Shown here in pieces: positions 1 to 6,814 of a DNA stretch of 8,557 nucleotides (position 1 is the first letter of the stretch; each line of letters starts with the position of its first letter). Source of the DNA: an uncultured Lachnospiraceae bacterium (GTDB taxonomy: Bacteria; Bacillota; Clostridia; Lachnospirales; Lachnospiraceae); assembly GCA_902783935.1 (NCBI GenBank), contig CACZTA010000314.1:1-8557 (forward strand), written 5' to 3'. The notes beneath the pieces were generated by a model, which saw nothing but the letters and a program-made list of their open reading frames with translations, made no database searches and had not been told where the DNA came from. Both the position numbers and the translations under genes were made by a program.

Positions 1-191
1 CCTATTATTTCATCAGGACGGTCATCCGGATTTTCACGCAGTCGGATCCCGGCCGGCGCGTGCGCCCGGTCCGGCACAGAGTCAGTTACAATATACCGAT
101 GCTTCTCCTGACGGCGGTGAATCTGATCCTGGGACTTCTTTCGATCCCGGTCGTGAAGATGATTCAGCACGGTCTGGATATGTTTCCCTGA
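1..191 (+). CDS. C-terminal fragment of an antiporter-like (proton-conducting) membrane subunit
   Basis: An open frame enters from the left edge (first full codon at base 3) and stops with TGA at 189-191, leaving 62 residues. The fragment starts with an aromatic and basic stretch (YYFIRTVIRIF), passes through an Arg/Pro-rich cytoplasmic-looking loop, then has one strongly hydrophobic helix (about residues 32-50) and a short tail. This layout matches the C-terminal ends of the next two genes, which also have an aromatic/Arg segment, a polar loop and a final hydrophobic helix. It is therefore probably a fourth NuoN/MrpD-type subunit. It lies 26 bp before the next gene on the same strand, so it is likely in the same operon. 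The assignment is an inference from layout; the catalytic helices lie outside the window. Another polytopic membrane subunit remains possible. Confidence 0.6.
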   Translation, partial: YYFIRTVIRIFTQSDPGRRVRPVRHRVSYNIPMLLLTAVNLILGLLSIPVVKMIQHGLDMFP

Positions 192-209
192 CAGACAGGG
201 AAGAATAAA

Positions 210-214
210 GGAGG
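210..214 (+). promoter_or_regulatory. Ribosome binding site serving two possible start codons
   Basis: GGAGG at 210-214, within AAAGGAGGAAA, precedes two in-frame ATG codons. The ATG at 218 is only 3 nt away, while the ATG at 224 is 9 nt away, the more usual spacing. The true N terminus of the following gene may therefore be MLPCG rather than MIMLPCG. Confidence 0.6.
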
Positions 215-217
215 AAA

Positions 218-1675
218 ATGATCATGCTGCCTTGCGGTGCCATTCTGTTCCCGGTAATAGCCGGCATTCTGATTTCCGCAGTCGGGATGGAGGAAAAGGT
301 CAGGACGCGGCTGTATGCGGCAGCGGCAGCCGTGACGGACCTGCTGTGCATCCTGGAGATAAAGAGCGGGGCGTCCGTGACGCCGGTCGTCTTTTCAGAG
401 CGCCTGGAGTTTTCTTTCAGCCCTGACCGGCTGGGAAGCTATGTACTGATCGCGGTCCTGATCCTGTATACGGCGGTGATCATTTATGCGTTCGAGTATA
501 TGAAAATGGAAGAGCGGCCGAATCTTTTCTTCGCCTTCCTCTATGTGTCATGGGGCGCCCTGATCGGCGTCTGCCTGTCCGCGAACCTTGTCACGCTGTA
601 TTTCTGCTTTGAGGTGCTGACCCTGACGACCGTGCCTCTCGTGCTTCATGAGCGCACGAAGGAGTCGGTGGCCGGTGCCATGAAGTACCTGTTCTACTCG
701 GTCGGCGGCGCACTGCTCGGGCTTCTGGCAGTCTTCTTCGTCTATTTCTATTCGAAGGGAAGTACGGCGTTTGTCAGCGGCGGCTTTCTGGATCCGTCTC
801 TTTACGCCGGCCACGAAGCGGTTCTTAAGGGTGTGCTGTTTGCGGGGATTATCGGTTTCGGCACGAAGGCAGGGCTTTATCCGATGCACGGGTGGCTGCC
901 GTCCGCGCATCCGGTTGCCCCGGCGCCCGCTTCGGCGCTGCTCTCGGGCATTGTCGCAAAAGCAGGTGTCGTCGCAATTATCCGGCTGGTCTTCTTCTCG
1001 GCAGGGACGGAGATCCTGAAAGGGACCTGGGTCCAGTACGCGTGGATGTCTCTGACGCTCCTTACGATTTTCATGGGCTCCATGATGGCGTTCAGGGAAA
1101 AGATCGTCAAGAAGCGGCTCGCCTATTCCACGATCAGCCAGATTTCCTATATCCTTTTCAGTCTGTCACTCATGAGCGCGGAAGGCCTCCGCGGCGGCCT
1201 CCTGCACCTGATGGGCCATGCGGCAGCGAAGGGATGCCTGTTCCTCGTCGCCGGTACGTTCATCTACTGCTTCGGCATTCACGAAGTCACCGAACTGAAA
1301 GGAATCGGGAAACGCATGCCCGTCACTATGTGGTGCTTTACGATTGTTTCGCTTTCACTGGTCGGAATTCCCCCGCTCGCCGGGTTCCTGAGTAAATGGG
1401 AAATCGCGTCTGCCGCTGTCGGCAGCGGGACGGGCGTGTTTGAAGTGCTCGGGCCTGTCATACTGCTGATCTCGGCGCTCCTGACCGGCGGCTATCTGCT
1501 GACGATCGTCGTGGAGGCATTTTTCCCGGGACATGTGGAGGAAGGCAAAGAAGCAGCCGTATACGAAAATGCCGAGCCTTCCCCGCTCATGACGGTGCCG
1601 ATGGCGGCCCTGGCCGGCGTCACGGTGATCGTCGGCGTTTTCGGCCTGTCCGTACTTGCGGCGTTAGGCCTGTAG
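218..1675 (+). CDS. Proton-conducting membrane subunit, NuoM/NuoN/MrpD type (antiporter array subunit A)
   Basis: A 485-residue, almost wholly hydrophobic protein with roughly 14 transmembrane segments, matching the Proton_antipo_M family shared by complex I, Mrp antiporters and membrane-bound hydrogenases. These subunits move protons or sodium across the cytoplasmic membrane, driven by an attached redox module. The family's charged residues are present: Glu132 in FEVLTLTT (helix 5), Lys217 in GFGTKAG (helix 7), His231 in AHPVAPAPAS, Lys248 in IVAKAGV (helix 8), Lys338 in HAAAKGCLF (helix 11) and Lys393 in FLSKWE (helix 12). All polar steps of a normal half-channel chain are thus intact. Length is usual for NuoM/NuoN. 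It starts 26 bp after the fragment upstream and ends 16 bp before the next homologue. The start may be 224 instead of 218. Which ion it carries, and in which complex, cannot be told from this protein alone. Confidence 0.9.
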   Translation: MIMLPCGAILFPVIAGILISAVGMEEKVRTRLYAAAAAVTDLLCILEIKSGASVTPVVFSERLEFSFSPDRLGSYVLIAVLILYTAVIIYAFEYMKMEERPNLFFAFLYVSWGALIGVCLSANLVTLYFCFEVLTLTTVPLVLHERTKESVAGAMKYLFYSVGGALLGLLAVFFVYFYSKGSTAFVSGGFLDPSLYAGHEAVLKGVLFAGIIGFGTKAGLYPMHGWLPSAHPVAPAPASALLSGIVAKAGVVAIIRLVFFSAGTEILKGTWVQYAWMSLTLLTIFMGSMMAFREKIVKKRLAYSTISQISYILFSLSLMSAEGLRGGLLHLMGHAAAKGCLFLVAGTFIYCFGIHEVTELKGIGKRMPVTMWCFTIVSLSLVGIPPLAGFLSKWEIASAAVGSGTGVFEVLGPVILLISALLTGGYLLTIVVEAFFPGHVEEGKEAAVYENAEPSPLMTVPMAALAGVTVIVGVFGLSVLAALGL

Positions 1676-1691
1676 GGAAGGAGGGTATTCT

Positions 1692-3161
1692 ATGGATATC
1701 CTGATAATGCTTCTCCCTGTTTTGCTGCCGGTTGCCGGCGGCGCGCTCATTCTGGGAATCCCGTTTAAGAGCGAACGCGCGCGGAATATCTACGCGGAAA
1801 TCGTAGTGTGTGTCACTTCCCTTGCGGCTTTTTGCGTCATTGCATACCATCCGGAAGGAAGGGTCGTCCTGTACAGCATTTCCAAGGGCTTTTCCCTCGC
1901 GTTCCGGGTGGACGGGCTCTCGGTGCTGTTTGCCGGCATGGTGTCGTGTATGTGGCCGCTCGTCATGCTCTATGCATTTGAGTATATGCATCACGATAAG
2001 AGAGGCGGCGCCTTCTTTGCATTTTTCGTGATGACATTCGGTGTGACGCTCGGCGTCGCGTTCTCGGCAAACCTCACAACCATGTATGTGTTTTATGAGC
2101 TGCTCTCACTGGTGACGCTTCCGCTGGTCACGCATTACGGGCATCGCGAGAGCATGTATGCCGGCCGGATTTACGCGGTGTTTACGATCGGCGGCGCGTC
2201 GCTGAGCTTTATTGCGGTGATCGCGGCGACGGTTTTCGGGGATGCGGGAACCTTTTCCTACGGCGGCTGTATGAATTCCTTTGTCAGGCCCGGGATCATA
2301 CAGGCATCTTATCTGCTTGCCTTCCTCGGGTTCGGCACCAAGGCCGCGGTTTTCCCGATCTATTACTGGCTGCCGACTGCCTCTGTCGCACCCACGCCGG
2401 TGACCGCCCTCCTGCATGCCGTCGCCGTGGTCAATTCGGGCGTCTTCGCCGTCATGCGGACGACCTGGTATGTCTTCGGGCCGGACGTCCTCGTCGGCAC
2501 CCCGGCCCAGGAGATCTGTCTCGCTCTGTCCATTTTTACGCTCGTCTTTGCGTCCGTGGTCGCGATTAAGGAGCGGCATTTCAAGAGGCGGCTGGCTTAT
2601 TCCACTGTCGCCAACCTCTCCTATATGCTTTTCGGCATCGAGCTCATGACCGTCCGGGGATTTACGGGCGGGATGACGCATATGCTGTTTCACGGCATTA
2701 TGAAAATGCTGCTCTTCCTGTGTGCGGGTGCATTTATGCATCAGGCGGAGAGAAACTACATCTTTGAGATGAACGGGATCGGCAGGAAAATGCCCGTCAC
2801 GTTCGCGTGCTATACAGTGGGGGCCCTCTCACTGACAGGCATCCCGTTCTTCTGCGGATTCGTGTCAAAGTGGATTCTGATGGAGGCCGGGGCCGGCGCA
2901 GGCACGGCGCTCGGCGTTGCCGGGACCTGCGCGCTCATAGCGGCTGCATTCCTGTGTGCCGTGTATTCGCTTTCCGTCAGCGTCAGGGCGTTTTTCCCGA
3001 TTGCCGGCAGGGAAATGTACAGGAACGGAAAAGACGTAAAAGAAGCCGGCGTCCTGATGCTGATCCCGATCGTCGTGTTTGCCGTCCTGACGGTCGTATT
3101 CGGCACCGCACCCGGAACAGTTCTTGATTTTATCGGCAGAATTGCCGCCGGACAGATATAA
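1692..3161 (+). CDS. Proton-conducting membrane subunit, NuoM/MrpD type, lacking the helix-8 lysine (antiporter array subunit B)
   Basis: A 489-residue paralogue of the preceding gene. Homologous charged positions keep the same numbering from residue 217 to 393, so the two probably arose by duplication. Conserved features are Glu136 in FYELLSL, Lys217 in GFGTKAA, Lys338 in HGIMKMLLF and Lys393 in FVSKWI. Two positions differ: the His of HPVAP is Ser231 (ASVAPTP), and the helix-8 lysine is Asn248 (AVAVVNSG). In the family that lysine lies in the central proton path, so this subunit may conduct differently, carry another ion, or be mainly structural. A good Shine-Dalgarno (AAGGAGG at 1678-1684, 7 nt before ATG) supports the start. 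It sits 16 bp after subunit A and 11 bp before subunit C, which implies co-transcription. Family assignment is firm; the functional effect of Asn248 is inferred. Confidence 0.9.
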   Translation: MDILIMLLPVLLPVAGGALILGIPFKSERARNIYAEIVVCVTSLAAFCVIAYHPEGRVVLYSISKGFSLAFRVDGLSVLFAGMVSCMWPLVMLYAFEYMHHDKRGGAFFAFFVMTFGVTLGVAFSANLTTMYVFYELLSLVTLPLVTHYGHRESMYAGRIYAVFTIGGASLSFIAVIAATVFGDAGTFSYGGCMNSFVRPGIIQASYLLAFLGFGTKAAVFPIYYWLPTASVAPTPVTALLHAVAVVNSGVFAVMRTTWYVFGPDVLVGTPAQEICLALSIFTLVFASVVAIKERHFKRRLAYSTVANLSYMLFGIELMTVRGFTGGMTHMLFHGIMKMLLFLCAGAFMHQAERNYIFEMNGIGRKMPVTFACYTVGALSLTGIPFFCGFVSKWILMEAGAGAGTALGVAGTCALIAAAFLCAVYSLSVSVRAFFPIAGREMYRNGKDVKEAGVLMLIPIVVFAVLTVVFGTAPGTVLDFIGRIAAGQI

Positions 3162-3172
3162 AGGAGACGACT

Positions 3173-5200
3173 ATGCTGATTGCGTGGATCGTGTTTTTCC
3201 CGATCGCCGCCGCATTTGCGGTGTTCCTCGTCGGAAGAAAAAATGAATATGCGCGGGATCTGGCCGGGACGGCAGTCTGTGCCGCCGTCTTCCTTGCGGC
3301 GCTGGCGCTGCCAGCGGTGAAGCCTTCGTTTGGGATCGGAGGGATCCTCGTGAGCGGCCTGCATTTCAGAACGGACGGATTCCGGGCGGTTTACGGCATC
3401 GTGACAGCTGTCATGTGGCTCTTTACGTCGGTTTTTTCGATTGAATACTTCCGCCATGAGCGGGAAGGGCTGAACCGCTACTGGTTCTTCGTCCTCGTGA
3501 CGCTGGGCGCGACGGAGGGCGTGATGCTTTCCGCGGATCTGATGACGTCGTTTGCCTTCTTTGAAATGCTCTCGCTGACTTCCTTCACATGGGTCATCCA
3601 CGAGGAGACGCCGGAGGCGGTCCGCGCCGGTTACACATATCTGTTCATCGCCGTGATCGGCGGCCTCGTCCTGTTCATGGGGCTGCTCCTCCTGAACAGT
3701 GCGGCGGGCACGCTGGCTTTCAGCGAATTATCCGAAGCGGTCCGCGCCTCTGACCGGCAGGGGACAATCCTGGCAGCCGGCGTCTGCATCCTGTTCGGCT
3801 TCGGCGCAAAAGCCGGCATGTTCCCGGTTCACATCTGGCTCCCGAAGGCGCACCCGGTCGCGCCGTCCCCGGGCTCGGCGCTTCTTTCCGGGATCCTGAC
3901 GAAAGTCGGCATTTACGGAATCCTGATGACAGCGCTGGAAGCGCTTGCCGAAAATACCGTCTACGGCCGTCTGATCTTCATCCTCGGGCTGGTCACGATG
4001 CTGCTCGGCGCCGTACTCGCGCTGTTCTCCGTGAATCTGAAACGGACGCTGGCCTGCTCCTCCATGTCGCAGATCGGGTTTATCCTGAGCGGCATCGGCA
4101 TGTATGTGCAGCTGACGGCCGGCGGCTTTGAAGAGGGCGCGGAGGTCGCGCTCGCGGGAGCGATGCTTCACATGCTGAACCACTCCATGATCAAGCTGAC
4201 GCTTTTCATGGCTGCCGGTGTGGTCGTGATGAACCTGCACACGCTTCTTCTGGACGATATCCGGGGATACGGCAGGAACAAGCTCCCGCTTAAAATCGCC
4301 TTTGCGCTCGGCGCGCTGGGCATCAGCGGCGTCCCTCTTTTCAACGGGTATATCAGCAAGACGCTGCTTCACGAGGGGATTGTGGAAGGCGCCCACGAGC
4401 TCCATGAGATTGCCGCTCAGCTGCATGCTGCGGAATGGGTCTTCCTTTTCTCGGGAGGCCTGACCTTTGCCTATATGCTGAAGCTCTTCATCTGTATTTT
4501 CGTAGAGAAAAACAGCTCGGAGGAGAAACAGCGCAGCTATGAGGCAAAACCTGCCTGCATGAATGCGGCGAGTACGGCTGTGATCTGCGGGTCTTCCCTC
4601 GTCATGGCAGTGCTCGGACAGCCTGCGGTCATGACGCGGATAGCGGCGTTTATGACGCATAACGAAGAGATCCTGGAGTTCAGGGCATTTACACTTGCCA
4701 ATCTGAAAGGAGGGGCAATATCGCTCCTGATCGGAGCCGCCGTTTATCTCACGGCCGTCCGGCATGTGCTGTACCGCGGAGGTTCTTATGTGAATCTCTG
4801 GCCGGAAAAGCTGGATCTCGAAAATGCAGTCATGCGTCCGCTGCTGACGCGCATTCTCCCGGGATTCTTCGGCAGTATTCTGTCGGTATTCGGCGAGAAC
4901 CGTCTCCTGCGTCCCGCCGCAAAAGGACTCGTGTTTATCGGCACTTTTGCGGGGAGAGTCCTCTGCGACAGCATGGATGCGCTGGTGGTGCTCATGAAAA
5001 AAACCGTTGTGCGGGAGCGGCGCTCTGTTTCGCCGGATATCGGCAAAGTGACCGCCTTCCGGACCGTGCGGGAAGTCACACAGGAAACCGTCGGTTCCGT
5101 AAGGGAGAATTTCTCTTTCGCCATGATGATGACTTGTCTCGGGATCCTTATCGTGCTTATGGCGCTGGTGCTGCTGGCGGTTTTCCACATTCGTCTGTAA
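3173..5200 (+). CDS. Large NuoL/MrpA-like proton-conducting subunit with C-terminal extension (antiporter array subunit C)
   Basis: A 675-residue polytopic membrane protein, longer than its two neighbours by about 185 residues. The core (to about residue 445) carries the full set of family residues: Glu131 in FFEMLSL, Lys213 in GFGAKAG, Lys225 and His227 in LPKAHPVAPSP, Lys244 in ILTKVGI, Lys341 in SMIKLTLF and Lys396 in YISKTLL. After the core come a polar linker (about 446-460), further membrane segments, a conserved-looking LWPEKLDLENAV block (542-553), a basic amphipathic stretch (about 609-645) and a last hydrophobic helix (about 648-672). NuoL also has extra C-terminal helices, one lying along the membrane and bracing neighbours. 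A similar bracing role here is an inference. The Shine-Dalgarno (AAGGAG, 3161-3166) overlaps the stop codon of the previous gene, which suggests tight translational coupling. The gap to the next gene is 19 bp. Confidence 0.9.
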   Translation: MLIAWIVFFPIAAAFAVFLVGRKNEYARDLAGTAVCAAVFLAALALPAVKPSFGIGGILVSGLHFRTDGFRAVYGIVTAVMWLFTSVFSIEYFRHEREGLNRYWFFVLVTLGATEGVMLSADLMTSFAFFEMLSLTSFTWVIHEETPEAVRAGYTYLFIAVIGGLVLFMGLLLLNSAAGTLAFSELSEAVRASDRQGTILAAGVCILFGFGAKAGMFPVHIWLPKAHPVAPSPGSALLSGILTKVGIYGILMTALEALAENTVYGRLIFILGLVTMLLGAVLALFSVNLKRTLACSSMSQIGFILSGIGMYVQLTAGGFEEGAEVALAGAMLHMLNHSMIKLTLFMAAGVVVMNLHTLLLDDIRGYGRNKLPLKIAFALGALGISGVPLFNGYISKTLLHEGIVEGAHELHEIAAQLHAAEWVFLFSGGLTFAYMLKLFICIFVEKNSSEEKQRSYEAKPACMNAASTAVICGSSLVMAVLGQPAVMTRIAAFMTHNEEILEFRAFTLANLKGGAISLLIGAAVYLTAVRHVLYRGGSYVNLWPEKLDLENAVMRPLLTRILPGFFGSILSVFGENRLLRPAAKGLVFIGTFAGRVLCDSMDALVVLMKKTVVRERRSVSPDIGKVTAFRTVREVTQETVGSVRENFSFAMMMTCLGILIVLMALVLLAVFHIRL

Positions 5201-5219
5201 TGAAATTGGAGATATGTGA

Positions 5220-6245
5220 ATGAATAAAGACGGAATCGTATATGTATGCCTGGTGACAGGCGCGGAAGGCGCGGGAAAGACCACCCTTATTGAAAGCATG
5301 ATGAAAAAAGGGGATGCCGGCAGGATCCTGCATATCAGCACAAACCTGCGCAATCCCGGAAAGCTTGAGGACGACCTGACGTATGCCGCGGAGCAGGGCG
5401 AGGCGGATTACATCATGGTCGAAGCGGACGGCAGCTGTGACCAGCAGCAGGCCGTGGAGACCGTCGCGATGGTCTGCGAGATCAATACGGAAGACGGCAT
5501 CCCGATGAAGCTGGACAATATCGTGGCTGTCGTGGACTGCCCGGCGGCGTCGGCTGCATTCCGCGCGGGACGGCTCATGAACAGGCCGCCCCTTGAGGGC
5601 ACCGACGCGGAGTACCGGATCATACAGCAGCTGGAGCTGTGCAGTACCGTCGTATTCACAAAGGCGGAGGAGCTGGACGACGAGGAACTGGATGAGCTGA
5701 TCGCGACAGCGAGGCTGCTGCAGGCGGACGCCGCCATGACCGTGACGGAGGGCGGAGAGACGGATCCTGCGGAAATCCTGATGACCGGACGGTTTGACCG
5801 GGATCATATCCTGAGGGGCGCAGGCTGGGTCAATATCCTGCAGAATCCGGATACGGGAGAGGAGGATGAAGAATACGGGCTTACGTCATTCCTCTACGTG
5901 AGAAGACAGCCCTTTGACCACGAAAAGCTCGTGGAGATGTGCGACTACTGGCCGCATTCCGTGATCCGCATGAAGGGCATGGTGTGGTACCGGCAGGAGC
6001 CGGACATGTCCTATATCCTTGAGCAGGCCGGGCGGCAGATCATAGAATCCCCGTCAGGAAAATTCCTGGCTGCGGCTCCGAAAGAGAAACAGCTGGAACT
6101 GCTGATGAAGCACCCGGAGATCCGGAAAATCTGGGACAGTAAATATAAAGACCGGATGATCAAGCTGGCTTTTATCGGAAAAAATACAGACCTTGAGCTT
6201 CTTGTCGCGAGGCTCGATGCCTGCCTCGGCGATCTTCCGGACTGA
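5220..6245 (+). CDS. COG0523/CobW-family GTPase lacking the CxCC metal motif
   Basis: A 341-residue soluble protein of the G3E P-loop GTPase group, whose members insert metals or act as metallochaperones. The Walker A motif GAEGAGKT is at residues 14-21 and a Walker B/ExxG-like MVEADG at 66-71. TKAE at 147-150 sits where NKxD is expected, a divergent guanine-specificity motif. The C-terminal CobW_C domain is clear from about residue 219: YGLTSFLY, PFDHEKLVEMCDYWP, RMKGMVWY, and near the end KLAFIGKNTD and DACLGD. The segment that should carry GCxCC between Walker A and B is missing; only about 45 residues separate them. The usual His-rich loop before the C domain is replaced by acidic GEEDEE (213-218). 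Metal handling, if any, must differ from typical members. The start has GGAG at 5208-5211, 8 nt before ATG. Its place behind the antiporter genes suggests an assembly role for that complex. The family is well supported; the role is not. Confidence 0.82.
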   Translation: MNKDGIVYVCLVTGAEGAGKTTLIESMMKKGDAGRILHISTNLRNPGKLEDDLTYAAEQGEADYIMVEADGSCDQQQAVETVAMVCEINTEDGIPMKLDNIVAVVDCPAASAAFRAGRLMNRPPLEGTDAEYRIIQQLELCSTVVFTKAEELDDEELDELIATARLLQADAAMTVTEGGETDPAEILMTGRFDRDHILRGAGWVNILQNPDTGEEDEEYGLTSFLYVRRQPFDHEKLVEMCDYWPHSVIRMKGMVWYRQEPDMSYILEQAGRQIIESPSGKFLAAAPKEKQLELLMKHPEIRKIWDSKYKDRMIKLAFIGKNTDLELLVARLDACLGDLPD

Positions 6246-6285
6246 AAAAGGAGAAAAAACCGGTCCCTGCTGCAGGGGACCGGTT
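6244..6285 (-). terminator. Candidate intrinsic terminator on the minus strand
   Basis: Read on the minus strand, the inverted repeat 6258-6285 (GC-rich stem of about 12 bp with a bulge and a 3-nt loop) runs straight into TTTTTTCTCCTTTTTC, the form of a strong intrinsic terminator. The only minus-strand gene that could need it ends at 6815, on the far side of queT. If used, the PreA-like transcript would run antisense through the whole of queT before stopping here. The structure is visible; its use is an inference. Confidence 0.5.
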
Positions 6286-6297
6286 CAGCAAACAGAT
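6248..6297 (+). promoter_or_regulatory. Hairpin between Shine-Dalgarno and queT start (possible split ribosome binding site)
   Basis: AAGGAG at 6248-6253 follows the GTPase stop codon by two bases but has no start codon at normal distance. The only plausible start, ATG at 6298, is 44 nt away and has no Shine-Dalgarno of its own (CAGCAAACAGAT precedes it). Between them lies a strong inverted repeat, arms 6258-6269 and 6273-6285, about 12 bp with a single bulged G. If it folds, the effective spacing falls to about 16 nt, still long but closer to usable. The hairpin has no T-run after it on the plus strand, so it is not a plus-strand intrinsic terminator. I see none of the A-rich 3' tail typical of a preQ1-I riboswitch. 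Confidence 0.45.
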
Positions 6298-6798
6298 ATG
6301 TATGAAATCAGCACGGAATTTAAGAAAGCCCGGTTTATCGCGGAAGGAGCCATGACCGCTGCTCTTTATACAGCCGCAACCCTTATGTTTGCGCCGATTT
6401 CATTCGGTTATACGGGGATCGACATCCGGCTCGCGGAAGCGCTGACGGTCCTGCCCGTTTTCACGGGGGCGGCAGTTCCGGGCCTGTTTGCCGGTTGTAT
6501 TCTCGCCAATATCCTCGGAGGCGGCGTGATCTGGGATATTGTTTTCGGGAGCCTTGCAACGCTCATCGGAGCGTATGGCTGCAGGCGCCTCCGCAAAAAC
6601 AGGTGGCTGGCCCCGCTGCCGACGGTTGCGGCAAATACGGTTATTATCCCGCTTGTGCTGCGTTATGCCGCCGGTCTGGAAATACCGCTCCCTCTGCTGT
6701 TCCTGACTGTTGGGGGCGGGGAGTTTTTAAGCGCGTGGATCCTGGGAGAACTGCTCCTTTCTGCCCTTCTGCCTCTGAAGAAAAAGATTTTCGGGTGA
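6298..6798 (+). CDS. queT: QueT-family ECF transporter substrate-binding (S) component, predicted queuosine-precursor uptake
   Basis: A 166-residue membrane protein with about five or six hydrophobic segments. It matches the QueT family, the S component of energy-coupling-factor transporters thought to take up queuosine precursors such as preQ1 with a shared EcfA/A'/T module. Typical features are the N-terminal ARFIAEGAMTAALY (11-24), LMFAPISFGYTGIDIRLAEA (29-48), TVLPVF (50-55), PGLFAGCILANILGG (61-75), DIVFGSLATLIGA (80-92), LAPLPTV (104-110) and the closing GEFLSAWILGELLL. The ATG at 6298 was chosen because upstream in-frame codons would extend into the GTPase gene and make a soluble leader foreign to the family; there is no GTG/TTG alternative. 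No Shine-Dalgarno lies directly before it. No promoter is visible in the 52 bp gap, so it is probably co-transcribed with the GTPase. It ends 16 bp from the stop of the convergent gene. Substrate is inferred from the family only. Confidence 0.85.
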   Translation: MYEISTEFKKARFIAEGAMTAALYTAATLMFAPISFGYTGIDIRLAEALTVLPVFTGAAVPGLFAGCILANILGGGVIWDIVFGSLATLIGAYGCRRLRKNRWLAPLPTVAANTVIIPLVLRYAAGLEIPLPLLFLTVGGGEFLSAWILGELLLSALLPLKKKIFG

Positions 6799-6814
6799 AC
6801 GCAGGGTCCGAAGG

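Noticed and set aside
2106..3601. Minus-strand open frames of 211 and 263 codons (2106-2741 and 2810-3601)
   Set aside because: They lie wholly antisense to subunits B and C, have charged low-complexity translations, and no recognisable domain.
5214..5219. Minimal ATG-TGA start-stop just before the GTPase start
   Set aside because: The ATG is only 2 nt from the Shine-Dalgarno, too close to be used; likely chance.
3728..5353. Long minus-strand open frame (541 codons) antisense to subunit C and the start of the GTPase gene
   Set aside because: It is rich in His, Arg and Gln with no family resemblance and mirrors a strongly supported membrane protein gene in GC-rich DNA, where stop-free shadows are common.
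5157..5807. Minus-strand open frames, including a serine-rich one at 5408-5737
   Set aside because: The serine runs simply reflect GAG/GAC/GAA codons of the acidic GTPase read backwards.
6193..6297. Upstream in-frame ATG at 6193 as the queT start
   Set aside because: It lies inside the GTPase gene and would add a 35-residue soluble leader, partly encoded by the hairpin, that is not typical of the QueT family. ATG at 6298 gives the expected N terminus.
6244..6300. preQ1 riboswitch in front of queT
   Set aside because: QueT genes can carry one, but here the A-rich tract is upstream of the hairpin instead of downstream, the loop has three bases, and no pseudoknot partner is visible.
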